From: Oscillospiraceae bacterium
GTDB lineage: Bacteria; Bacillota; Clostridia; Oscillospirales; Oscillospiraceae
Reading direction: 5' to 3'
DNA length: 6,184 nt
Assembly (NCBI GenBank): GCA_904501855.1
Contig: CAJGCI010000107.1
Span: forward strand, 1-6,184
Every line of letters starts with the position of its first letter. Position 1 is the first letter of the stretch. Below the pieces are notes generated by a model. That model did no database searches. It was not told the DNA's origin and saw only the letters and a program-made list of their open reading frames with translations. Made by a program: the position numbers and the translations under genes. Shown piece after piece: positions 1 to 5,297 of the stretch.

Positions 1-243
1 GATCATCTCCTGATTTGCTTCCAGAGCTCTTCTGGCATAGTCTGCCGCCAGTTTTCCCGTCTCATTCAGCGAGATCTTGCTGTTTTCCCTGATAAACAAG
101 GATACTCCAAGCACATCCTCCAGCTTCTTCATGGAACGGCTCAAGGACGGCTGTGATATATGCAGTTCTTCAGATGCTTTTAAAAGCGTGCCGCAGCGGG
201 CGACAGCTTCAAATTGTTCCAGCAGATATGATTCAATTAACAT
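1..243 (-). CDS. LysR-type transcriptional regulator, N-terminal part (runs off left edge)
   Basis: This is a cytosolic DNA-binding regulator, of which only the first 81 codons are present. Translating the minus strand from the ATG at 243-241 gives an open frame to the window edge that starts MLIESYLLEQFEAVARCGTL. It has the LysR winged helix-turn-helix: a helix with AVARCGTLLKASEEL (about residues 13-27), the recognition segment HISQPSLSRSMKKLE (about 28-42), and the wing LFIRENSKISLNETG (about 49-63). The ISQPSLSR core is canonical for the family. The start is supported by an AAGGA ribosome binding site 8 bases upstream. The effector-binding domain (normally residues 90-300) lies outside the window. 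The gene is divergent from the aldo/keto reductase operon, the classic LysR arrangement, so it probably controls that operon and itself. The effector is unknown. Confidence 0.92.
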   Translation of the reverse strand, partial: MLIESYLLEQFEAVARCGTLLKASEELHISQPSLSRSMKKLEDVLGVSLFIRENSKISLNETGKLAADYARRALEANQEMI

Positions 244-251
244 GAGAATCT

Positions 252-256
252 TCCTT
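252..256 (-). promoter_or_regulatory. Ribosome binding site of the divergent LysR gene
   Basis: The minus strand reads AAGGA at 256-252, 8 bases before the ATG at 243-241. It fixes the start of this partial gene, which cannot be judged by its full length. Confidence 0.7.
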
Positions 257-283
257 CTTCAATCTATGCCTGTCACGTATACC

Positions 284-312
284 ATTATAGATGAAAAGCA
301 GTGGATATGCAA
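284..312 (-). promoter_or_regulatory. Promoter for the divergent LysR gene
   Basis: On the minus strand, a perfect -10 hexamer TATAAT (289-284) lies 17 bases downstream of TTGCAT (312-307), a partial -35 that keeps the TTG. Transcription would begin near 277, giving a leader of about 34 bases before the ATG at 243. Spacing and -10 quality make this the most convincing promoter in the window. No start-site data are available. Confidence 0.6.
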
Positions 313-328
313 GCAAATGTACTATAAA
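302..328 (+). promoter_or_regulatory. Weak candidate promoter for the AKR1-flavodoxin-LysR operon
   Basis: On the plus strand, TATAAA (323-328, 5 of 6 to the -10 consensus) is preceded by TGGATA (302-307, 4 of 6 to the -35 consensus) at a spacing of 15, shorter than the optimal 17. No TTG trinucleotide, and so no better -35, occurs on this strand between 244 and 370. A poor promoter is what would be expected if a LysR activator is needed, but the call rests on short matches. It overlaps the -35 of the divergent promoter. TATAGT at 355-360 is an alternative -10. Confidence 0.3.
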
Positions 329-383
329 ATGGCATCATCAGCAAGAAAACAAGCTATAGTCTTCAGGCAATAGTTGAATCGAA

Positions 384-388
384 AGGAG
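384..388 (+). promoter_or_regulatory. Ribosome binding site deciding the AKR1 start
   Basis: AGGAG preceded by AA lies 6 bases before the ATG at 395 and 9 before the ATG at 398. It falls inside the longer frame that could begin at TTG 374, which argues that the TTG is not the start. Confidence 0.75.
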
Positions 389-394
389 ATACAG

Positions 395-1237
395 ATGATG
401 GAATACTTAACCCTGAATAACGGAATCAAAATGCCTATGGCAGGCATCGGCGTTTTCCTGATGAGCCCGGCAGAGGCGGAAGCGTCCGTAGAAAGCGCTT
501 TAAAGAGTGGCGTCCGTCTGATCGATACGGCAAATGGATATATGAACGAGTCCGGTACCGGCAGAGGAATCAAAAAGAGCGGGGTACCGAGGGAGGAGAT
601 CTTCCTGGTGACTAAGCTGTGGCCTACCGTATATGAGAAAGAGACTGCGGTCGATGAGTCTCTTGCACGTCTTGGCACCGATTATATCGACCTCCTCTTC
701 CTGCATCAGCCCACCGACAACTGGCGCGAGGGCTATAAGCAGATCGAAAAGGCATATAAAGAAGGCAAGGTAAAAGCCATCGGTCTCTCCAATTTCCCGG
801 AGGATCTCCTGAAGGAAGCGGTCGATACCATGGAAATCAAACCGCAGGTGGTCCAGGTGGAAGCGCATCCTTACTTCCCGCAGACGGAACTGAAGAAAAT
901 CCTGGCTGAGACCGGCATGGGCCTGATGGCCTGGTATCCTCTGGGACACGGAGACAAGACCCTGACAGGACAGCCGGTATTTGCTGAACTTGGCGCGAAG
1001 TATCATAAGAGCCCGGCACAGATCATTCTCCGCTGGCACATCCAGAGCGGCAATGTGGTGATCCCCGGCTCCAAGAACCCGGATCACATCCGTGACAACT
1101 TCGATATCTTTGATTTTGCTCTGACGGAAGAAGAAATGGCGGAGATCGCAAAGGTTGACAAAGGTGTCCGCTACTATAACGGAACACCTGAGATGCTGCA
1201 GCAGTACGCAAAGATGGAGTTGGGGCCGGATCTTTGA
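395..1237 (+). CDS. Aldo/keto reductase (AKR1), 2,5-diketo-gluconate reductase-like
   Basis: This is a cytosolic NAD(P)H-dependent oxidoreductase of 280 residues, expected to reduce aldehydes or ketones to alcohols. It is a complete single (beta/alpha)8 barrel of normal family length. The catalytic tetrad is intact: Asp44 and Tyr49 in DTANGYMNE, Lys74 in VTKLW, and His104 in LLFLHQP. Other family signatures are GLSNF at 130-134, QVEAHPY at 154-160, and AWYPLGHG around 179-186. The cofactor segment near 223-235 reads IPGSKNPDHIRDN. Gly225 and His231 replace the Lys and Arg that normally hold the NADPH 2'-phosphate, which suggests relaxed or NADH preference. The Asn normally before Gln154 is Val153. 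ATG 395 or 398 is the start, judging from the ribosome binding site; 398 matches the N-terminus of the paralogue at 4405. It is first in an operon, 44 bases ahead of the flavodoxin. The natural substrate is unknown. Confidence 0.95.
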   Translation: MMEYLTLNNGIKMPMAGIGVFLMSPAEAEASVESALKSGVRLIDTANGYMNESGTGRGIKKSGVPREEIFLVTKLWPTVYEKETAVDESLARLGTDYIDLLFLHQPTDNWREGYKQIEKAYKEGKVKAIGLSNFPEDLLKEAVDTMEIKPQVVQVEAHPYFPQTELKKILAETGMGLMAWYPLGHGDKTLTGQPVFAELGAKYHKSPAQIILRWHIQSGNVVIPGSKNPDHIRDNFDIFDFALTEEEMAEIAKVDKGVRYYNGTPEMLQQYAKMELGPDL

Positions 1238-1281
1238 TTTTTCACAAAGAAGAGAAGAAAGCAGTAGAAAGGTTGAAGAAT

Positions 1282-1776
1282 ATGGCAAAAGAACTGGTGG
1301 TTTATTTTTCCGTCTATGGCACGGCAAAGATCGTGGCAGAGGAGATCGCAAAGCAGACCGGCGCGGATATCGCCGAGATCGAGCCCGTCATCCCCTATGA
1401 CAGCAACCGGGACCATTACAATGCCCTGGCAAGGCTTGCAAAAAAGGAGCATGACGAGGATCAGCGTCCGGCGATCAAAAACGATATCAACATCGACGGC
1501 TATGACAGGATCTATGTTGGTTATCCCATGTGGTGGTACACCTTCCCGATGATCATTTATACCTTCTTTGACAAGTATAACTTCAGCGGAAAGACCATCA
1601 TCCCCTTCAATACACACATGGGTTCCGGGGACGGCGGCACCTATGATATGATCCGTGAGCTGGAGCCGAAGGCGACTGTGCTGACCGGCCTTCCGGTAGA
1701 AATGCGGGATGCGGAAAACGGCCCTGCAGATGCTGTTAAAAAGTGGCTGAAGAGCCTTCAGGTCCATGCGGCATGA
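1282..1776 (+). CDS. Cytosolic flavodoxin-fold protein
   Basis: This is a 164-residue single-domain flavodoxin-like protein that probably binds FMN and carries electrons or acts as a small flavin reductase. It has no signal peptide. The first strand and phosphate loop are VVYFSVYGTAK (6-16). The loop is close to the family pattern S-x-S/T-G-x-T, but has Tyr12 at the third position and Ala15 where Thr is usual. The isoalloxazine-contacting loops are GYPMWWYTFPM (80-90, with Trp84 and Trp85) and NTHMGSGDGG (110-119). The ATG at 1282 is preferred because GAAAGG lies 9 bases upstream; a TTG at 1234 would overlap the reductase stop without a ribosome binding site. It sits between AKR1 and a LysR gene whose start overlaps its stop, so all three should be co-expressed. 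It resembles the short flavodoxins common beside aldo/keto reductases in Clostridia. The redox partner is not known. Confidence 0.9.
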   Translation: MAKELVVYFSVYGTAKIVAEEIAKQTGADIAEIEPVIPYDSNRDHYNALARLAKKEHDEDQRPAIKNDINIDGYDRIYVGYPMWWYTFPMIIYTFFDKYNFSGKTIIPFNTHMGSGDGGTYDMIRELEPKATVLTGLPVEMRDAENGPADAVKKWLKSLQVHAA

Positions 1777-2678
1777 ATATCAATAATATTAACTTTACAG
1801 CATTTATCCGTGTTGCGGAGGCGGGCAGTTTCAACAAGGCTGCAGAGAGTCTTTATATCACGTCGACTGCTCTGATCAAGCAGATCAATTTACTGGAAAG
1901 TGAACTGGGACTGAGGCTGTTCAACCGCTCTCACCGGGGTCTCACGCTGACAAAGGCCGGTGAGTCTCTGTATAAGGACGCGAAGTATATCATTGATTAC
2001 AGCCGGGAATCTGTTGAGCGGGCGAAAGCAGCCATGCTGGAGGAGAGCCAGATTATCCGGATCGGAACATCTCCGGTCATGCCGGCACAGATGCTGATGA
2101 ATCTGTGGCCGAAGATCCATGACCGCTGCAGTGATCTGAATTTCCGGCTGGTGACATTCGAGAACACGGAAGAGAATGCCCGGGAAATCCTGAAGAATCT
2201 GGGTCAGAATATCGATGTAGTCACTGGCTTCGCGGATGAGCTTCTGATGGAACAGCGCGGCTGCGAGGGACTGGTGATTGCCGAGGAGCCTCTTTGTTGC
2301 GCTGTATCCATCTACCATCCGTTTGCATCAAAGGAAAAACTGACGCCGGAGGATCTGTACGGGCAGAACCTGATGATCATCAAACGCGGGTGGTGCCGGA
2401 ATATGGACGGGCTGCGGGATGACCTGGTCACTAATCATCCCAAAATCCGCCTGATGGATTTTGATCTGTACGATGTCGGCGTTTTCAACAGGTGTGAACA
2501 GAACAGGGATCTGCTGGTGGCGATCCCTAGCTGGAGCATCATTCATCCCATGATGAAGATGATCCCGGTGGAATGGGATCATGTCATGCCTGTGGGTATC
2601 CTGCATTCTCCGGAGCCTTCGGAGGTTGTACAGCGATTTATTGCGGCAGCGCAGAGAGTACTGGATGAGATGCAATGA
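1773..2678 (+). CDS. LysR-type transcriptional regulator, full length
   Basis: This is a complete 301-residue regulator of the usual LysR length. The N-terminal winged helix-turn-helix runs over about residues 5-63, with AEAGSFNKAAESLYIT at 15-30, the recognition helix near 30-40, and the wing LFNRSHRGLTLTKAG at 49-63. A linker helix to about residue 90 leads into the periplasmic-binding-protein-like effector domain, from IIRIGTSPVMPAQ onward. The recognition segment reads ITSTALIKQI rather than the common ISQPALSRQI, so its operator may be unusual. The start is ATG 1773, which overlaps the flavodoxin stop in an ATGA and lies behind only a weak ribosome binding site, so translation is probably coupled. 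An in-frame GTG at 1743 would cost a 34-base overlap. Being last in the operon it likely regulates, it should be autoregulated. It also lies just upstream of the esterase operon and could control that instead or as well. Confidence 0.94.
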   Translation: MNINNINFTAFIRVAEAGSFNKAAESLYITSTALIKQINLLESELGLRLFNRSHRGLTLTKAGESLYKDAKYIIDYSRESVERAKAAMLEESQIIRIGTSPVMPAQMLMNLWPKIHDRCSDLNFRLVTFENTEENAREILKNLGQNIDVVTGFADELLMEQRGCEGLVIAEEPLCCAVSIYHPFASKEKLTPEDLYGQNLMIIKRGWCRNMDGLRDDLVTNHPKIRLMDFDLYDVGVFNRCEQNRDLLVAIPSWSIIHPMMKMIPVEWDHVMPVGILHSPEPSEVVQRFIAAAQRVLDEMQ

Positions 2679-2680
2679 TC

Positions 2681-2712
2681 GGTTATAACCAATGGTTGGA
2701 ACTGATGAACCA
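2681..2712. repeat. Cluster of GGTT/AACC inverted repeats, possible operator
   Basis: GGTTATAACC (2681-2690) is a perfect 10-base palindrome starting three bases after the LysR stop. It overlaps AACCA-A-TGGTT (2687-2697), and TGGTT (2693-2697) is again inverted as AACCA at 2708-2712 across a 10-base loop. The result is four alternating GGTT/AACC half-sites in 32 bases. It may be a protein-binding site for the downstream operon or simply part of the transcript end. No exact LysR T-N11-A box is centred on it. Confidence 0.4.
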
Positions 2713-2714
2713 GG

Positions 2715-2744
2715 CGAGACTTCTGTTCGGAGTCTCGTTTTTTT
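2715..2744 (+). terminator. Rho-independent terminator of the AKR1-flavodoxin-LysR operon
   Basis: The stem CGAGACTTC (2715-2723) pairs with GGAGTCTCG (2729-2737). That is nine pairs including one G-U, around a five-base loop, and it is followed directly by seven T residues (2738-2744). It separates the LysR gene from the esterase operon. This is a textbook structure and the strongest non-coding signal in the window. Confidence 0.92.
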
Positions 2745-2749
2745 ATACT
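2744..2749 (+). promoter_or_regulatory. Tentative -10 element for the esterase operon
   Basis: TATACT (5 of 6 to consensus) begins at the last T of the terminator and lies 32 bases before the esterase ATG. No acceptable -35 is seen 16-18 bases upstream, where the terminator loop lies. If real, it would need an activator, or the operon is fed by readthrough. Confidence 0.22.
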
Positions 2750-2781
2750 GAACATACAAAAGGCAAAGGAGGCATAGAGAT

Positions 2782-4386
2782 ATGCAGAAGAAAAAGAAAA
2801 GATGGCCGAAAATTCTCGGTATTACACTTCTGGTCATAGTTGTTGTTCTCGCTGCAGCGGCCCTTGGTGGGTATCTGTATCTGAGGAACCGTTTCGGAAC
2901 CGGCACGGCCGAGGTCCATCTGACGGCGGACGGGAATACGGTGGTCAGCGTGACCGGCGGCGATCTGACCGGCGGCACGGAGGACGGCGTCTATTCCTTC
3001 CTCGGTGTACCTTATGCCACTGCGCCCGAGCGGTTTACCGCGCCGGAGGAGGCGCACTGGGACGGTACGTTCGAAGCGGTCTCCTACGGATCGGTCTCTC
3101 CGCAGCAGTCTATGTTCGGGGGATCTGACGGACAGGAAAACGACTGTCTGAACCTGAACATCTGGACAAATGGCGTGGGCGATGGCGCGAAGAGACCTGT
3201 CATGGTCTGGTATCACGGCGGCGGAATGACCAGTGGATCAGCAAATGAAGAGACGACCAATGGAAAGAATCTGGCAAAAGAGGAAGATGTGGTCGTGGTC
3301 ACTGTCAATCACCGCCTGGGAGCGCTGGCATATTTGGACCTGTCCGGGTACGGTGAAAAATATGCCTCTTCCGGAAATGTCGGCGTACTGGACATGGTCG
3401 TCTCCCTGCAGTGGATCCATGACAATATCGAAGCCTTTGGCGGTGATCCGGACAATGTGACCATCTTCGGCCAGTCCGGCGGCGGCGCGAAGGTCCAGGC
3501 CCTGATGACGACACCGTATGCAGAGGGTCTGTTCCATAAAGCGATCAATCAGTCCGGCGCGACAGATACACTCGGTCCGGTATTTGCGACAGAGGAAATG
3601 GCGAAAAGAATTTCTGAACTGACACTGCAGACCCTGGGGATCACTGCGGAGAATATTGAAGATATCCAGACCGTTTCTTTTGAGGAGCTGAATAATGCCG
3701 GAACGGCAGCGCTGCAGACAGTAGCAGATGAATTCCGGATCCTGAGTCCTTTCGGGGATTCCTACTCGTTTGAGTGGATGCCCTATGTAGACGGCGATAT
3801 CATTCCCACGAATCCTGTGACAGAAGACGGTTTTGCCGAAAGCGGAAAGGATATCCCGCTCCTGATCGGTTCCAATCTGAATGAATGGAATTTCACAATG
3901 AACGGCGGAAGCAAGGATGAGACGACCGTGCTGAATGACCTGAATAGCACTTACAGCGGGAACGGACAGGCTGTCCTGGATGCATTCAAGAACGCATATC
4001 CGGGAGTGGATGTCACCAATGCGGAACTGTTTGATACGATGCTGCGCGCTCCCCTGTTAAAAATCACGGCACACAAAGCCGACCAGAATGGCGCGCCAGT
4101 GTATTCCTACATCATGACCTACGGTGCACCGCAGGCGGTCCACGGTGCGGAAATTCCACTGATTTTTGACAATACGGCTGCGGAAAACGAATCCATGGCA
4201 GAAATCATGCGCGGAGTCTGGGCCCAGTTCGCCCGCACCGGTAATCCGACGATCGAAGGCCTGCCGGAATGGGAACCGTATACCAGAGAGGGCGGTGCGG
4301 CCATGATCCTCGATCTCGAATCCCATATCGGATATCACCATGACGAGGAACTGCTGAATCTGACCAAACCCGGCTATGAGTATTAA
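2782..4386 (+). CDS. Membrane-anchored type-B carboxylesterase
   Basis: This is a 534-residue serine hydrolase of the carboxylesterase type-B (PnbA-like) family that cleaves carboxylic esters. A Lys/Arg-rich start (residues 2-8) followed by one hydrophobic helix (about 11-34) with no lipobox Cys indicates a signal anchor, placing the enzyme outside the membrane. Catalytic features are all present. The oxyanion hole is HGGG (145-148). The nucleophile is Ser232 in GQSGGG, the acid is probably Glu368 in GSNLNEW, and the base is His454 in VHGAEIP. The family signature NDCLNLNIW is at 120-128. The length is normal for the family plus the anchor. AAAGGAGG (2765-2772) lies 9 bases before the ATG, the best ribosome binding site in the window. 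It opens the second operon and AKR2 follows after 18 bases. The substrate is unknown, so candidates range from plant or drug esters to acylated small molecules. Confidence 0.94.
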   Translation: MQKKKKRWPKILGITLLVIVVVLAAAALGGYLYLRNRFGTGTAEVHLTADGNTVVSVTGGDLTGGTEDGVYSFLGVPYATAPERFTAPEEAHWDGTFEAVSYGSVSPQQSMFGGSDGQENDCLNLNIWTNGVGDGAKRPVMVWYHGGGMTSGSANEETTNGKNLAKEEDVVVVTVNHRLGALAYLDLSGYGEKYASSGNVGVLDMVVSLQWIHDNIEAFGGDPDNVTIFGQSGGGAKVQALMTTPYAEGLFHKAINQSGATDTLGPVFATEEMAKRISELTLQTLGITAENIEDIQTVSFEELNNAGTAALQTVADEFRILSPFGDSYSFEWMPYVDGDIIPTNPVTEDGFAESGKDIPLLIGSNLNEWNFTMNGGSKDETTVLNDLNSTYSGNGQAVLDAFKNAYPGVDVTNAELFDTMLRAPLLKITAHKADQNGAPVYSYIMTYGAPQAVHGAEIPLIFDNTAAENESMAEIMRGVWAQFARTGNPTIEGLPEWEPYTREGGAAMILDLESHIGYHHDEELLNLTKPGYEY

Positions 4387-4404
4387 AAGAAGAGGAGAAC
4401 AAAA

Positions 4405-5292
4405 ATGGAATACGCAGTACTTTCAAACGGAATCAAAATGCCGATGCTCGGCTATGGCGTCTATCAGGTCACAAAGGATGAGTGTGAACGATGTGTTCTG
4501 GATGCCTTAAAGGCAGGATACCGAAGCCTTGACACGGCGCAGAGTTATTTTAACGAAGAAGAGGTGGGATCGGCCATCGAAAAGGCCGGTGTGCCCCGTG
4601 AGGATATCTTTCTGACGAGCAAGGTCTGGGTAGAGCATTACGGTTATGACGCCTGCAAGCGTTCCGTAGAGGATTCGCTGAAAAAACTGAAGACCGACTA
4701 TATTGATCTCATGCTTCTGCACCAGCCCTTCTCCGATTACTACGGAGCATGGAGAGCTCTGGAGGATCTGTATGAGGAAGGCGTGCTGCGGGCCATCGGC
4801 GTTTCCAATTTCTATCCGGACAGACTGGTAGACATCGCCTCCTTTGCCAGAATCGCTCCGATGGTAAATCAGGTGGAGACGCATCCGCATAACCAGCAGA
4901 CCGAAGCGAAGAAGTGGATGGAAAAGTATGACATCCGGCATGAAGCATGGGCTCCTTTCGGAGAAGGCAGGAACGGTCTGTTTGATGAGCCGGTTCTTTC
5001 AGAGATCGGTGCAAAATACGGAAAGACCCCGGCACAGGTCATTCTCCGCTGGCATATACAGAGGAATACCATAATAATTCCTAAATCCACGCACTATGAC
5101 CGTATGGTACAGAACATCAATGTGTTTGATTTTATCCTTTCAGAGGAGGATATGGCGAAGATTGCAGCACTGGATAAAGGACAGAGTTCCTTCTTCTCCC
5201 ACTACGACCCAAATATGGTGGAATGGTTTGTGAAGATGGTTGAAGAGCGCAAGACGAAGCACAGAAGTGAAAACGAAAAGAAAGCATGGTGA
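4405..5292 (+). CDS. Aldo/keto reductase (AKR2), 2,5-diketo-gluconate reductase-like
   Basis: This is a cytosolic aldo/keto reductase of 295 residues, a paralogue of the enzyme at 395-1237. The tetrad is Asp43 and Tyr48 in DTAQSYFNE, Lys73 in SKVW, and His106 in LLHQP. It also has GVSNF (132-136), VNQVETHP (154-161) and EAWAPFGEG (180-188). The cofactor segment near 225-237 reads IPKSTHYDRMVQN and keeps Lys227 and Arg233, the pair that binds the NADPH 2'-phosphate, so NADPH is the likely coenzyme. Relative to AKR1 it has a longer, charged C-terminal tail (about residues 273-295, rich in Lys, Arg and Glu). GAGGAG (4392-4397) lies 7 bases before the ATG. It is the second gene of the esterase operon. 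Its product could act on an aldehyde or ketone released by the esterase, but that link is inferred from position only. Confidence 0.95.
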   Translation: MEYAVLSNGIKMPMLGYGVYQVTKDECERCVLDALKAGYRSLDTAQSYFNEEEVGSAIEKAGVPREDIFLTSKVWVEHYGYDACKRSVEDSLKKLKTDYIDLMLLHQPFSDYYGAWRALEDLYEEGVLRAIGVSNFYPDRLVDIASFARIAPMVNQVETHPHNQQTEAKKWMEKYDIRHEAWAPFGEGRNGLFDEPVLSEIGAKYGKTPAQVILRWHIQRNTIIIPKSTHYDRMVQNINVFDFILSEEDMAKIAALDKGQSSFFSHYDPNMVEWFVKMVEERKTKHRSENEKKAW

Positions 5293-5294
5293 TC
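5288..5294 (+). promoter_or_regulatory. Shifted ribosome binding site embedded in the AKR2 stop
   Basis: GGTGATC contains the TGA stop of AKR2 and matches the part of the anti-Shine-Dalgarno complement just 3' of the usual core (AGGAGGTGATC). Aligned on that complement, the core position ends 8 bases before the ATG at 5298, an ideal distance. This favours 5298 over the upstream ATG at 5286 as the start of the lipoprotein. Confidence 0.45.
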
Positions 5295-5297
5295 AAA

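Noticed and set aside
261..340. LysR T-N11-A operator in the divergent spacer
   Set aside because: Short inverted pieces exist (GTATAC at 277-282; ATG...CAT pairs), but none has convincing arms at the right spacing.
77..373. Plus-strand frame of 98 codons
   Set aside because: It is antisense to the LysR gene and crosses the divergent promoter region; it has no plausible ribosome binding site or family resemblance.
374..394. TTG start giving AKR1 seven extra residues
   Set aside because: The strong AAAGGAG site lies inside this extension, and the paralogue at 4405 starts at the residue equivalent to ATG 398.
1234..1281. Extended flavodoxin start at TTG 1234
   Set aside because: It overlaps the AKR1 stop, has no ribosome binding site, and adds charged residues ahead of the first strand of the fold. 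ATG 1282 has GAAAGG at good spacing.
500..1351. Long minus-strand frame of 283 codons opposite AKR1
   Set aside because: It lies antisense to a gene with intact catalytic motifs, and its translation is rich in His, Arg and Leu without any recognisable domain. It is a shadow frame.
2328..3216. Overlapping minus-strand frames across the LysR end, terminator and esterase start
   Set aside because: They run through a strong terminator and two clearly coding plus-strand genes, and the products are low-quality Arg/Pro-rich sequences.
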